Positions 25,336 through 34,860 are shown, counted from the stretch's first letter. The stretch is 64,000 nt of DNA from Sulfurovum sp. (GCA_026990595.1 JALXCZ010000035.1:59019-123018); one strand, 5' to 3'. Notes: generated by a model from the letters alone, not told the origin. Numbers and translations are program-made.

Positions 25336-26176
25336 GATAGATGTAGTCAAGACACTGCTTGATGCACTGCCATTCATTAAAAAATTTGCCAATGAGAAGA
25401 TTGTCATCAAATACGGTGGTTCAGCACAGACCAGTGATGACCTTAAAGAACAGTTTGCACAAGATATTGTTCTTTTGCATCTTGTCGGTATGAAGCCGAT
25501 CATCGTGCATGGGGGAGGGAAAAGTATTACAGACCTTTTGGCAGATCTTGGTGTAGAGACAAAATTTGTAGATGGTCAGCGTGTAACAACCAAGGAGGTC
25601 ATGCGTATTGCTGAAATGGTACTAAGCGGTGAGATCAACAAAGAGATCGTATCCTTGCTGAATAATCATGGAGGTAAAGCGATCGGTATCTCCGGAAAAG
25701 ATGCAAAATTCCTTGAAGCCAGACCGAAAGATTTTGATAATTTCGGATATACAGGTGTGATAGAGAATGTCAATCCTGAGATCGTAGATAATATCATAGA
25801 GGATGGATTTGTTCCGGTGATCGCTCCCATTGCCTCAAGCAGCAGTGTAGGGCACCCCGGTTTTAATATTAATGCAGATCTTGCTGCCAGTCAGATAGCT
25901 GTAGCCTTGGAAGCCAGAAAAGTACTCTTTTTGACAGATACAGCAGGCGTACTTAATAAAGAGATGAAACTTATCACCAATCTGGATATTGCTAAAACAG
26001 AAGCACTTAAGAGTGACGGTACGATCAGTGGTGGTATGGTACCCAAAGTGGATGCCTGTATAGAAGCATTACGTGGTGGGGTGAAGAAAGCACATATTAT
26101 AGATGGGCGCGTAGAACATTCATTACTGTTAGAGATATTGACAAGTTCAGGTGTAGGTACCTGTATAGAACTCTGA
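25325..26176 (+). CDS. argB: Acetylglutamate kinase
   Basis: ArgB phosphorylates N-acetylglutamate, the second step of arginine synthesis. From ATG 25325 it has 283 aa. AAAGGA at 25312-25317 gives good spacing to this ATG and too little to ATG 25319. It has IKYGGSAQ, VHGGGKSI (about residues 62-69), GQRVT and FLTDTAGV, as in hexameric ArgB. It is unlinked to argD in the window. The riboswitch-containing leader follows it. Confidence 0.94.
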   Translation: MKSKIDVVKTLLDALPFIKKFANEKIVIKYGGSAQTSDDLKEQFAQDIVLLHLVGMKPIIVHGGGKSITDLLADLGVETKFVDGQRVTTKEVMRIAEMVLSGEINKEIVSLLNNHGGKAIGISGKDAKFLEARPKDFDNFGYTGVIENVNPEIVDNIIEDGFVPVIAPIASSSSVGHPGFNINADLAASQIAVALEARKVLFLTDTAGVLNKEMKLITNLDIAKTEALKSDGTISGGMVPKVDACIEALRGGVKKAHIIDGRVEHSLLLEILTSSGVGTCIEL

Positions 26177-26255
26177 CCACAGGTAATACTTAGGTAAGAT
26201 TAAGGTAATGCTTTGTTTGCTTTAAGTATCAAGATGATACAATCCCACATACGGT

Positions 26256-26346
26256 TATACCGTATTGAAAAAGCCAATCTTATCGCGAGGTAAGTGCGGA
26301 AAGTCATGGGTCTCTCGTAGAATGCCAGACTACCAATAGAGGTATA
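26256..26346 (+). ncRNA. Cyclic di-GMP-I (GEMM-I) riboswitch, candidate
   Basis: The element was recognised by its conserved parts in order. P1 pairs TATACC-g-TATTG (26256-26267) with CAATA-ga-GGTATA (26334-26346). A 6-bp hairpin CTTATC/GGTAAG (26279-26284/26289-26294) is capped by the GNRA loop GCGA. The junction is GCGGAAAG (26296-26303), then GGGTCT (26308-26313) and a short stem, and finally GCCAGACTACC (26324-26334), which matches the consensus GCCAGGCUACC. The base that I align with ligand-contact residue 20 is G26273, which suggests c-di-GMP rather than cGAMP. The residue-47 equivalent is A26300. Downstream is the propeller gene at 26634. Confidence 0.8.
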
Positions 26347-26633
26347 CAAGCATATCTGACTTTTAGATAGCTTCTTTCTTCTATTTCTTAAGTATTTTAG
26401 TGTCTGTTTTGATAGTACTACTTATGTAAGTAGACATTCTTTTTCCTATCTATTCAACTTTATTTGTATGAGTAGTTACTCTGAAACATACACTAAATAC
26501 TAAAGATACTCTTCTTACTACGCTAATACCAAAAATTTACGCTAAATCTCGGGATTTTTCTCAATATAATCATATTTTTGTATAAATAATTATTTTACAG
26601 TATAATAAAAAATAATTATTTTAAGGATAAAAA
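26347..26633 (+). promoter_or_regulatory. Leader downstream of the riboswitch, possible expression platform
   Basis: The 287-nt segment has no gene. It contains a hairpin CTACTT/AAGTAG (26418-26423/26428-26433) followed by a short T-rich run (26438-26444). It also contains a long-range pair, AGTATTTTAGTGT at 26391-26403 against ACACTAAATACT at 26490-26501. TATAAT boxes near 26564 and 26601 could give a second, riboswitch-independent promoter close to the ATG. AAGGAT precedes the start codon. Confidence 0.4.
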
Positions 26634-27821
26634 ATGATGAAAATATTTTATGCAACAGTGAGTCTATTGCTTTTAAGTTTGACGATTAATGCAAAAGAAC
26701 CTACTGTAAAGAAAAAAGAAGCATATCATGCACAATGGCAAAAGATCTATGGGGGAAAAGAAGATGATATTGCCTATGGCATTGTTGCACTTGAAAATGG
26801 GGAGAGTGCTATTGTAGGTACCTGTAAGTCTTACGGTGCACAGCGTACAGATATCTGTGTCACACGCATGAATGCAAATGGAGAGATGCAGTGGCGTTTA
26901 TGGCTCGGTGGTAAGAAAAAAGATGAGGGGAAAGCCATTACCCGTGCTGCTGACGGAAGTATTTTGGTATTGGGACGTTCCAAATCTTTCAGTAAAAACT
27001 ATGACTTTGATCTCTATGTGGCAAAAATATCCCTCGACGGTAAAAAGATCTGGGAGAAAACACTTGGCGGTGTACGTGATGAATATGCAGGAGGCATAGC
27101 GGGAACGGATGATGGAGGGATGCTCATTGTGGGTGCCACAGAATCTTACAGTAAAGAGGGAGACAAAGATATCTATATTGCCAGACTTTCAAAGAGTGGT
27201 GCGTTGATCAATGCCCATACAATAGGTGGCTCAAAAGATGATGCTGCAACAGCTTTAACCCGTACACGTGACGGTAAGATGGTTCTTGTCGGCTATAGAG
27301 AGCTGGAACGTGCAGGAGATAGTGATTTTCTTATTATGCAGCTTGATCAGAATGGAAAAATGCGTTGGAGAAAACACTTTGGCGGTGAGTACGAAGATAT
27401 ACTTCTGGGTGTGACCCCTACAGTAGATAATGGGATTGTCGCCGTTGGGAGTACACGTTCTTACGGAAGTTCCCAAAGTGACCTGACCGTTATGAAAATC
27501 GATGCAAAGGGGAAGACGATCTGGCACAAGATCTATGGATTTAAATACTATGAATACGGTAATGCCGTAGCAACTACCCGTGACGGTGGTTTTATATTGG
27601 TCGGAGGAACCAATACTTTGGGGAAAGGAAATCATAGTGCCTATGTATTGGCACTGAACAAAGCGGGAGAACTTATTTGGTCGCATGTTTATGGGGATGA
27701 GAGAAAAGATGTGGCACACGGTGTAGCACGAATGAGTGACGGAAGTATGATTGTTGTCGGTGAGACAAATAGTTTCAAACGTGCAAAGAATTTCTATTTG
27801 ATCAAGCTTCTAAAGCAGTAG
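26634..27821 (+). CDS. Exported seven-repeat beta-propeller protein
   Basis: The 395-aa protein has a signal peptide (MMKIFYATVSLLLLSLTINA, cleavage after about residue 20) and seven repeats of 50-55 residues. Each repeat begins with an aromatic or W-x-K strand and GG (W35, W87, W140, H195, W245, W297, W349) and contains DGGxxxVG and a D-x-Y/V-x-K/R strand. This fits a seven-bladed propeller in the periplasm or at the cell surface. No catalytic motif is visible. The c-di-GMP riboswitch candidate upstream suggests a role in surface attachment or biofilm, which is inference. A second ATG at 26637 is possible. Confidence 0.82.
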   Translation: MMKIFYATVSLLLLSLTINAKEPTVKKKEAYHAQWQKIYGGKEDDIAYGIVALENGESAIVGTCKSYGAQRTDICVTRMNANGEMQWRLWLGGKKKDEGKAITRAADGSILVLGRSKSFSKNYDFDLYVAKISLDGKKIWEKTLGGVRDEYAGGIAGTDDGGMLIVGATESYSKEGDKDIYIARLSKSGALINAHTIGGSKDDAATALTRTRDGKMVLVGYRELERAGDSDFLIMQLDQNGKMRWRKHFGGEYEDILLGVTPTVDNGIVAVGSTRSYGSSQSDLTVMKIDAKGKTIWHKIYGFKYYEYGNAVATTRDGGFILVGGTNTLGKGNHSAYVLALNKAGELIWSHVYGDERKDVAHGVARMSDGSMIVVGETNSFKRAKNFYLIKLLKQ

Positions 27822-27838
27822 ACCTTAGCTTTTTTGGC

Positions 27839-27844
27839 TATAAT
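27839..27844 (+). promoter_or_regulatory. -10 box upstream of thrC
   Basis: TATAAT lies 29 nt before the thrC ATG; AAGGA at 27862-27866 is the ribosome site. Confidence 0.5.
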
Positions 27845-27872
27845 TATATTTAATATAAATAAGGAATATTAG

Positions 27873-29339
27873 ATGCAATTTATTGAGACACGGGGAAATG
27901 ACGGAGTAAAACCATCAACTGTGCCCTTTTCAGAAGCGATACTTAGCCCAAGTGCCAGTTTTGGAGGACTTTATGTTCCTGAATCATTGCCGGATATAGA
28001 TGAAACATTTTTAACAAAACATCTTCAAAGTCATTATAAAACTTTAGCACTGGATTTTTTACAGACATTTGGTATTGACATAGAAACAGAGGTACTCAAA
28101 GAAGCATTGAAACGCTATGATACTTTTGATGATCCTGAAAATCCTGTGCCTCTTACACAAATAGAAAGAGACTGTTTTGTAAGTGAACTTTACCATGGTC
28201 CGACACGTGCTTTTAAAGATATGGCACTACAGCCTTTTGGGTACATATTAAGCAAATTAGCCCAAAAAAGAGGTGAGAATTACCTTATTATGGCAGCAAC
28301 CAGTGGAGATACCGGTCCGGCAACTTTGGAAACGTTTAAAAATCAGGAGGGTGTAAAAGTAGCATGTCTTTACCCGGACGGTGGTACATCAGATGTACAA
28401 AGACTTCAAATGGTGACCGAAAATGCCCCAAATCTTAAAGTGATTGGTGTTAAAGGGAATTTTGATGATACGCAAAACACACTAAAAGCACTTCTTGCCT
28501 CTGAAGATTTCAAGGAGGAGTTAAAAGAGAGAAATATTAAGCTTTCAGCAGCAAACTCGGTTAACTTTGGAAGGATCATCTTTCAGATCATCTATCATAT
28601 TCACTCCTATTTGGAGTTGGTACGCAAAGATGTGATAAACATGGGTGAAAAGATCTATCTGGTCGTTCCCAGCGGTAATTTTGGAAATGCATTGGGCGGG
28701 TATTATGCTAAAAAAGCAGGACTCCCTATAGAAAAGATCCTTATCTCATCCAATATTAATAATATTTTGACAGACTGGATCAATGAAGGGGTTTATGATC
28801 TGACAAGCAGAGAGCTTGTTCAGACAGAATCACCGGCGATGGATATTTTGAAAAGTTCAAATATCGAACGTATCATGTATGATAAATTTGGTGCAGCTCG
28901 TACCAAAGAGCTTATGGAAGATCTAGCAAATAAAAATAAATTTACACTGACAGAGGCTGAACTGAGATCACTTAGAGAAGATTTTGATGCATCATTCTCT
29001 GATGATATGGAGTGTGAAGCGGTAGTAGGCATGTATGCGAAAAAAGGGTATATCATGGATCCGCATACAGCAACATGCATGAGAGCGTATGAAACTTTAA
29101 GAGAAAAAAAACTTCCTACTGTGGTCTATTCAACAGCGGAATGGACGAAATTTTCTCCTGCTGTTTCCAAAGCACTGGGGCATGAAGTAGAAGATGACAC
29201 GGAAGCATTGAAATGGGTAAGTGAACATGCAAATGTATCTGTACCTGCAATGATAAAGGGATTGTTCGATAAACCTGTGATACATACAATCGTAGTGGAT
29301 AAAGAGGATATAAAAGGAGAGATGCTGAACTTTCTATAG
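27873..29339 (+). CDS. thrC: Threonine synthase
   Basis: ThrC converts O-phosphohomoserine to threonine with PLP. The 488-aa length fits the longer (fungal/proteobacterial) class of the enzyme. It has GLYVPESLP near the N-terminus, the PLP-lysine K115 in GPTRAFKDMALQ, and AATSGDTGPATLE plus VPSGNFGNALGGYYAK for phosphate binding. A 15-bp gap separates it from the next gene. Confidence 0.95.
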   Translation: MQFIETRGNDGVKPSTVPFSEAILSPSASFGGLYVPESLPDIDETFLTKHLQSHYKTLALDFLQTFGIDIETEVLKEALKRYDTFDDPENPVPLTQIERDCFVSELYHGPTRAFKDMALQPFGYILSKLAQKRGENYLIMAATSGDTGPATLETFKNQEGVKVACLYPDGGTSDVQRLQMVTENAPNLKVIGVKGNFDDTQNTLKALLASEDFKEELKERNIKLSAANSVNFGRIIFQIIYHIHSYLELVRKDVINMGEKIYLVVPSGNFGNALGGYYAKKAGLPIEKILISSNINNILTDWINEGVYDLTSRELVQTESPAMDILKSSNIERIMYDKFGAARTKELMEDLANKNKFTLTEAELRSLREDFDASFSDDMECEAVVGMYAKKGYIMDPHTATCMRAYETLREKKLPTVVYSTAEWTKFSPAVSKALGHEVEDDTEALKWVSEHANVSVPAMIKGLFDKPVIHTIVVDKEDIKGEMLNFL

Positions 29340-29354
29340 TTCAGTATAGTATTC

Positions 29355-30650
29355 ATGACAAGGAAAAATCTGGTATTTATTATTGTATTACCGTTATTAT
29401 TGCTTGAAAATTCTATGGCCAAAATGATCGTAGATTGTAGAGTTGTAACGGGAGGTATAACAGAATGTAATCCCTATAGTCATAAATTCATCAAAGCTAA
29501 AGAGATAAAATATAAAAAAGACAGACAAAAACTGATTGTAGCCAAAACACTTCCGGTACCTCCAAAAACTTCGATAAAGGTCATTTCAGTAGAAGATATG
29601 ATCGAAAAATATCTTAAGATCAATGAATCTGTACGATTTAGAGGAACTACACCGGTTCCGGTGTCCATTGCATCTTCAAGTACACAAGAAATGAAAAAAG
29701 AGAGAATGTATTCTCGTATAGAAAGACTTAAAATACAGAGAAAAGCACTTTTGAAAAAAATGCAGAAGATAAAAGAAGAGAGAGAAAGAAAAAATCAAGA
29801 AGCTTTGAAGATCGCAAAAGAGAAGGAAGTAAAAAAGAAAAAGACATTAAAACCTGCAGAGAAACAAGTAACACAAGGGGGTTACTATGTTATTGAAAAA
29901 GGTGACAGTCTTAGTACCATTGCTGCAAAATTCGGGATAAAGACAAGTACTCTACGTGCTTTAAATCATTTAAAAAAGAGTGTAGCGATACACATAGGTA
30001 AAAAATTGGTCATACCTTACAGTCAGAAGAGAATTGATACCCTTGTAAAGGCAGAGTATATCGTAGAAAGAGGAGACAGTCTGGGTTCTATTGCCAGAGA
30101 GTTCAATCTTAGCTCCCGTATGATCATCAAACTGAACAAACTAAAGAAAAATTCACCTATACGTATAGGACAAAAGATTCTTCTGCCACTGCCTTACATG
30201 TTGGCGAAAAAGAAGGCAGAACAAAAAAGGTTGCTTGCAAAGCAGGCAAAAGAGAAAGCAAAAAAAGAGAAATTGGCTAAAGCCAAATTGAAAAAAAGAA
30301 AAAAATACACATATGAATCTAAAATGATCCGTAGTTTTGGTAAACGGAAGTTGCGAGTCACGGCAACTGCCTATAGCTCTCACAGCAGACAAACAGACAA
30401 AACACCGTTTTTGGCGGCATGGAATAATCGTTTACGTCCTGGTATGAAGATCATTGCAGTTTCTCGTGATATGCTTACACGGTACGGTTTGAGAAACGGT
30501 TCAAAAGTAAGGATCGGTGGACTAGCTGGCTACTATACAGTACGTGACAAAATGAATAAACGTTTTAGAAGACGTATTGATATTTATATGGGTACGAACC
30601 GAAGAAGAGCGTTACGATGGGGAAGAAGAAGTGTCATCATCTATTGGTAG
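29355..30650 (+). CDS. LysM and 3D-domain cell-wall protein
   Basis: The 431-aa protein has a signal peptide (about residues 1-22), a Lys/Glu-rich coiled coil (about 113-165), two LysM peptidoglycan-binding repeats (about 176-220 and 234-278), a basic linker, and a C-terminal 3D (MltA-like) domain (about 331-431) with RVTATAYSSH and RRRIDIYMG. It is probably a periplasmic peptidoglycan-acting or -binding protein, possibly a lytic transglycosylase-like enzyme. The strongly basic C-terminus is notable. Confidence 0.83.
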   Translation: MTRKNLVFIIVLPLLLLENSMAKMIVDCRVVTGGITECNPYSHKFIKAKEIKYKKDRQKLIVAKTLPVPPKTSIKVISVEDMIEKYLKINESVRFRGTTPVPVSIASSSTQEMKKERMYSRIERLKIQRKALLKKMQKIKEERERKNQEALKIAKEKEVKKKKTLKPAEKQVTQGGYYVIEKGDSLSTIAAKFGIKTSTLRALNHLKKSVAIHIGKKLVIPYSQKRIDTLVKAEYIVERGDSLGSIAREFNLSSRMIIKLNKLKKNSPIRIGQKILLPLPYMLAKKKAEQKRLLAKQAKEKAKKEKLAKAKLKKRKKYTYESKMIRSFGKRKLRVTATAYSSHSRQTDKTPFLAAWNNRLRPGMKIIAVSRDMLTRYGLRNGSKVRIGGLAGYYTVRDKMNKRFRRRIDIYMGTNRRRALRWGRRSVIIYW

Positions 30651-30693
30651 CAGGTATACCAATAAACGTATGTAGCGTAACAGGTAGAAAAAA

Positions 30694-32637
30694 TTACTGT
30701 TTTTGCAATGCCTCGTAGAGTTCCAGTACTTCAAGGTAGCGTTCACTCTTTCCCTCATAGATCTTTTCAATCTCAGCCAGTGTTTCACTGAGTTTTCCCA
30801 ACCCTTTCTCCTGATAGCACTGGGGATCACACAAACAGGCATTAAGTTCATCTATCTCTACTTCGAGTGCTTCAATTTCATCAGGAAGCGTATCAAGATC
30901 CTTCTGTTCTTTGTAACTGAGTTTGGTCTGTTTTTTCTCTTTGGGTTTCTCTTCCTTTTTTGCAGCAGTTTTTAGCTCCAGTGCCAATCTTCCAAGCTCT
31001 TTCATCTCTTTTTCTGTTTCCAAATACTCCGTATAGCTTTGGTAGGATTCTTCTATCAGACCATCCCCTTTAAAGATAAAAAGTTTAGAAGCGATCTTGT
31101 CTATAAAATAACGGTCATGTGAGACAAAAAGCAGAGCTCCGGGGAAAGCAATGAGTTTGTCTTCCAGGATGGTAATGGTTTGAATATCCAGATCGTTGGT
31201 AGGCTCATCGAGTATCAGGCATTCAACATTTTTTGTAAAAAGCAGTGCCAAAGCCACACGGTTTTTCTCTCCGCCACTGAGTTGTCCTATTTTCTTGGTC
31301 ATATACTCTTCAGGAAAGAGAAATGTTTTCAGGTAGGCATAGACATGCATGTGGCTTCCCTGCACATCTACATGGTCTCCTCCATCGGGACAAAAGGTCT
31401 CTATGAGGGTATGCTCATCATCCAGCATTTCTCTATGCTGGTCAAAATAGCCTATGGTAAAATCTCCCTTTTTAATGCAGCCGCTATCTGGTTTTAAACG
31501 CTCAAGAAACAATTTAAGGAGGGTAGATTTTCCTGCACCGTTGATGCCCACAATGGCGATCTTGTCACGTTGCAAGATACGGGTAGAGAGATCTTCTATG
31601 AGCTTTTTGCCTGCAATGCTGTAGTGTAAGTGCTCAACATCAAAGAGCATTTTGCGCTTACTCAGCCCTTTTTCCCCTTTCCAGCTTTTTTTCTCACGCT
31701 CCAGCTCTACCTGCATTTTTCGAATGAGGGTAGGGTTTTTCTTGGCTTGTTCACGAAGTTCAAATACCCTTGCTTTACGTCCCTGGTTACGTTTTTCTCT
31801 GGCACGTACACTTTTACCCAGCCACTCCTCTTCTCTTTTGAGCATTTTTAGCAGGGTGTTATGGCTTTTTGCCAGAGATTTCATGCGTTCCTCTTTTTGT
31901 ACGAGGTAGTCACGGTAACCACCTTTGTAAGAGACAAGTCCTTGGTTCTCTACCTCTATGACCCGTGTTGCGATGGTGTCAATGAAGTGTCTGTCGTGTG
32001 AGATGAAGAGCAGGGTGAACTTCTCTTTAAGCAGTATCTCTTCGAGGAACTCCACCATATAGACATCAAGGTGGTTGGTAGGTTCATCCAATAGAAGCAC
32101 ATCAGGTTTTTTAAGCACCAAAGAAGCTAATGCAACACGACGCTGTTCTCCTCCCGAGAGGGAGATGACGAGACGTTTCTCGTACTCCTTGAGTTTAAAC
32201 TCCTGTAAGATACGCTCTATTTTGTCGTCCAGGTTCCAGGCATTGTGGTGATCAAGGTAGGCAGAGATGCTTTCAAGTTGTGCAAGCAGGGCTTTGTTCT
32301 CAAAATCCTCTGCAACTTTGGCACTGAGTTTTGCATGGGATTCCTGTGCCTTTCTAAGTTCTGTCAGTTCATTTAAAATAGCATCTCTTACGGTTAGTGA
32401 GGCATCAAAGTGTGGCTGCTGTGCAAGCATTTCAATCTGTAGATCATTGTTGACCACACGTTTGCCCTCAGTAGGTTCTTCGCTTCCAAGGGCTATCTTC
32501 ATCAGTGTTGATTTACCGCATCCGTTCTGCCCTACTATAGCGATGCGTTCACCAACATTCAGATGAAAATCTACGTTATCAAGAAGGCGTTTGATGTCGT
32601 ACTGTTTTTTGATATTGAAGAGGTCTATGAGTGCCAC
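30694..32637 (-). CDS. ABC-F family ATPase (Uup/EttA type)
   Basis: The 647-aa soluble protein has two ABC domains. The first has Walker A GQNGCGKST (about residues 37-45), LSGGEQRRVALA and LLLDEPTNHLD. The second has GINGAGKST (about 363-371), LSGGEKNRVALA and LILDEPTNDLD. A linker of about 80 residues rich in Lys/Arg joins them, and a coiled-coil C-terminus follows. ABC-F proteins act on ribosomes or in DNA processes rather than in transport. The coiled-coil tail favours a Uup-like assignment. Confidence 0.88.
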   Translation of the reverse strand: MALIDLFNIKKQYDIKRLLDNVDFHLNVGERIAIVGQNGCGKSTLMKIALGSEEPTEGKRVVNNDLQIEMLAQQPHFDASLTVRDAILNELTELRKAQESHAKLSAKVAEDFENKALLAQLESISAYLDHHNAWNLDDKIERILQEFKLKEYEKRLVISLSGGEQRRVALASLVLKKPDVLLLDEPTNHLDVYMVEFLEEILLKEKFTLLFISHDRHFIDTIATRVIEVENQGLVSYKGGYRDYLVQKEERMKSLAKSHNTLLKMLKREEEWLGKSVRAREKRNQGRKARVFELREQAKKNPTLIRKMQVELEREKKSWKGEKGLSKRKMLFDVEHLHYSIAGKKLIEDLSTRILQRDKIAIVGINGAGKSTLLKLFLERLKPDSGCIKKGDFTIGYFDQHREMLDDEHTLIETFCPDGGDHVDVQGSHMHVYAYLKTFLFPEEYMTKKIGQLSGGEKNRVALALLFTKNVECLILDEPTNDLDIQTITILEDKLIAFPGALLFVSHDRYFIDKIASKLFIFKGDGLIEESYQSYTEYLETEKEMKELGRLALELKTAAKKEEKPKEKKQTKLSYKEQKDLDTLPDEIEALEVEIDELNACLCDPQCYQEKGLGKLSETLAEIEKIYEGKSERYLEVLELYEALQKQ

Positions 32638-32740
32638 AGATGCTTGCCTTTGTTTTTTGTGAAATTATACTCTTTTAAGGCTTGATAAAGTTCATCGTGA
32701 TATATTTGCTTGATTATTGTTCATTTTTTAAGGAAAGTAA

Positions 32741-34027
32741 ATGTTGGAAATTATTATAGGAATATATTCGCTCTATACGTTTATGCGGATCTATATCTCG
32801 GTGATGCAGGTAGGGTATATCAATCAGCAGAAGCGTAAAGACCCGGTGCTGATGCCTGCGGGGAAATACATGGTGGCAGCAAATTATGCCGTGGCTAAAG
32901 AGAAAGTAGCGATCATTGAGCATTTTGTGGATTATCTGATGTTTGTCTGGTGGGTCTTTGCCGGGTTTGCATGGCTCTCCTCTTTGGTGCAGGTAGAGGG
33001 GAATATACTGCAGGCGGTACTCTTTTTATTTGGATTTATACTGATCAACTATATTGTTGGACTTCCTTTCGAACTGTATCAAAAGTTTAAAATAGATGAA
33101 GATTTCGGTTTTAACAAGATGACACCTAAAATGTTCATTATGGACACTCTGAAATCAGCACTGTTATTTATCATTATTGGTGGTGCTGTTTTTGCACTTT
33201 TGGCTTGGATCATCAGCCGTTACGAGATGTGGTGGCTTTGGGGATTCGTGGCGATGTTCACCGTAGCAGTTCTTGCCAATTTGCTTATGCCGACTTTTAT
33301 GGGACTTTTCAATAAGTTCACCCCCATAGAAGAGGGTGAACTTAAAACAGAAATTACCAAACTTATGGATCAGGCCGGGCTGAAAAGTGACGGTATTTTC
33401 ATTATGGATGCCAGTAAGCGTGACAGCAGACTGAATGCATTTTTTGGTGGGTTGGGGAAAACCAAAAGAGTAGTGCTTTTTGATACACTCAGAGAAAAAC
33501 TAAATACCAAAGAGTTATTGGCGGTACTCGGACACGAACTTGGGCATTTTACACATGGAGATATCTGGAAAAATATCGGACTCATGGGATTGTTACTCTT
33601 TATTGCATTCTATCTCTTTGGGCATCTTCCTGATACACTCTTTACCCAAATGGGTGTCATCCCGCATGCCGGTGTGAAGATAGCGATGCTACTGCTGCTG
33701 CTTCCGCTTGTCAGTTTTGTCTTTAATCCGTTCATGAGTTTTGTCTCGCAGCACAATGAGTATGCGGCAGATGCCTATGGCTCAAAAGTGGGAGGACAGG
33801 AGTATCTGGTCTCTGCACTGCTTAAACTGGTTACAGAGAACAAATCCTTTCCAAAATCCCATCCGCTTGTGATATTCTTTTACCACACACATCCGCCTGT
33901 TTTAGAACGCCTGAAAGCGATGAATTATGATGCTACAGGTGTCATAATCGGAGAAGAAGAAAAGATTGAAGAGCCGGCTTTGCCAAATGATGGGATCTTT
34001 GCCTATATGGACAAAGAAGAGAAGTAA
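32741..34027 (+). CDS. M48 family integral-membrane metalloprotease (Ste24/CAAX type)
   Basis: The 428-aa protein has about seven transmembrane segments and the zinc motif HELGH near residue 265, preceded by VLG and followed by FTHGD. A second zinc ligand is expected in NEYAADAYG (about residue 340). It matches the long bacterial relatives of Ste24p and probably takes part in membrane protein quality control; the substrates are unknown. It ends 5 nt before prmC. Confidence 0.88.
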   Translation: MLEIIIGIYSLYTFMRIYISVMQVGYINQQKRKDPVLMPAGKYMVAANYAVAKEKVAIIEHFVDYLMFVWWVFAGFAWLSSLVQVEGNILQAVLFLFGFILINYIVGLPFELYQKFKIDEDFGFNKMTPKMFIMDTLKSALLFIIIGGAVFALLAWIISRYEMWWLWGFVAMFTVAVLANLLMPTFMGLFNKFTPIEEGELKTEITKLMDQAGLKSDGIFIMDASKRDSRLNAFFGGLGKTKRVVLFDTLREKLNTKELLAVLGHELGHFTHGDIWKNIGLMGLLLFIAFYLFGHLPDTLFTQMGVIPHAGVKIAMLLLLLPLVSFVFNPFMSFVSQHNEYAADAYGSKVGGQEYLVSALLKLVTENKSFPKSHPLVIFFYHTHPPVLERLKAMNYDATGVIIGEEEKIEEPALPNDGIFAYMDKEEK

Positions 34028-34032
34028 AACAT

Positions 34033-34860
34033 TTGAAAAAGAGTATCAAGGAAGCTTTAAGTTGGGCAAAAGAACGACTTTCAGAAGCATGTGAACGCCC
34101 TATGTTCGAGGCAGAACTGCTTTTGTCATACCATCTTGAAAAAGACCGTATTTACCTCTTTATGCAGGAAAATGAAGAAATCAGTGATTTTGGGTCTTTT
34201 GTCAAACTGGTTGAAAGACGTGCCAACTATGAACCTTATGAGTATATTACAGGGAAGGTCAGTTTTTATGATATGCATCTGGCTGTTGAGCCAGGGGTAC
34301 TTATCCCCCGTCCTGAGACGGAGATACTTATTGATCTGGTAGCAAACATCATCAAAAAAGAGAATATTACAAAGATTGCAGAGATAGGGGTAGGCTCTGG
34401 TGCGATCTCTATTATGTTGGCACGCATGTTTTCTCATCTGAATATTATTGCTACGGATATTTGTGATACACCGCTGAAAGTAGCACAAAAAAATATGGAA
34501 ACTTTTGGACTGACCGGGCAGATAGAACTTCGCAAATCAAATCTTATAGATAAAGTGAGTGAGCCTGTTGAACTTGTGGTCTCCAACCCTCCTTATATTG
34601 CAGAAGATTGTCTGCTTGCATCCAATGTGATTGATTATGAGCCCAAAGAGGCACTTTTTGGCGGTAGAGTCGGTGATGAACTTTTAATACAGATCATTTT
34701 GGATGTAAAGAGCAGAGGTATTCGGTGGCTCTGTTGTGAGATGGGGTATGACCAAAAAGTACCCATTTCAGAATTTGTTAATGAAGTTGGGGTACAATCC
34801 ATTGAATTCTATCAGGACTTAGCAGGCTTTGATAGAGGATTTGTGATTGAGTTTACGTAG
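34033..34860 (+). CDS. prmC: Peptide chain release factor N5-glutamine methyltransferase
   Basis: PrmC methylates the GGQ glutamine of RF1 and RF2. The 275-aa protein has an N-terminal helical domain, GVGSGAISIML for SAM, and the catalytic N185-P-P-Y (SNPPYIAE). The only sensible start is TTG at 34033, giving MKKSIKEALSWAKERL, 5 nt after the protease stop; GAAGAGAAGT upstream may serve as ribosome site. The stop codon lies inside the left arm of a REP-like palindrome. Confidence 0.92.
   Translation: MKKSIKEALSWAKERLSEACERPMFEAELLLSYHLEKDRIYLFMQENEEISDFGSFVKLVERRANYEPYEYITGKVSFYDMHLAVEPGVLIPRPETEILIDLVANIIKKENITKIAEIGVGSGAISIMLARMFSHLNIIATDICDTPLKVAQKNMETFGLTGQIELRKSNLIDKVSEPVELVVSNPPYIAEDCLLASNVIDYEPKEALFGGRVGDELLIQIILDVKSRGIRWLCCEMGYDQKVPISEFVNEVGVQSIEFYQDLAGFDRGFVIEFT

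Noticed and set aside
26177..26400. Cobalamin, M-box or glycine riboswitch reading of the argB-propeller leader
   Set aside because: None of their core motifs is present, while the GNRA hairpin, GCGGAAAG and GCCAGACTACC fit GEMM-I.
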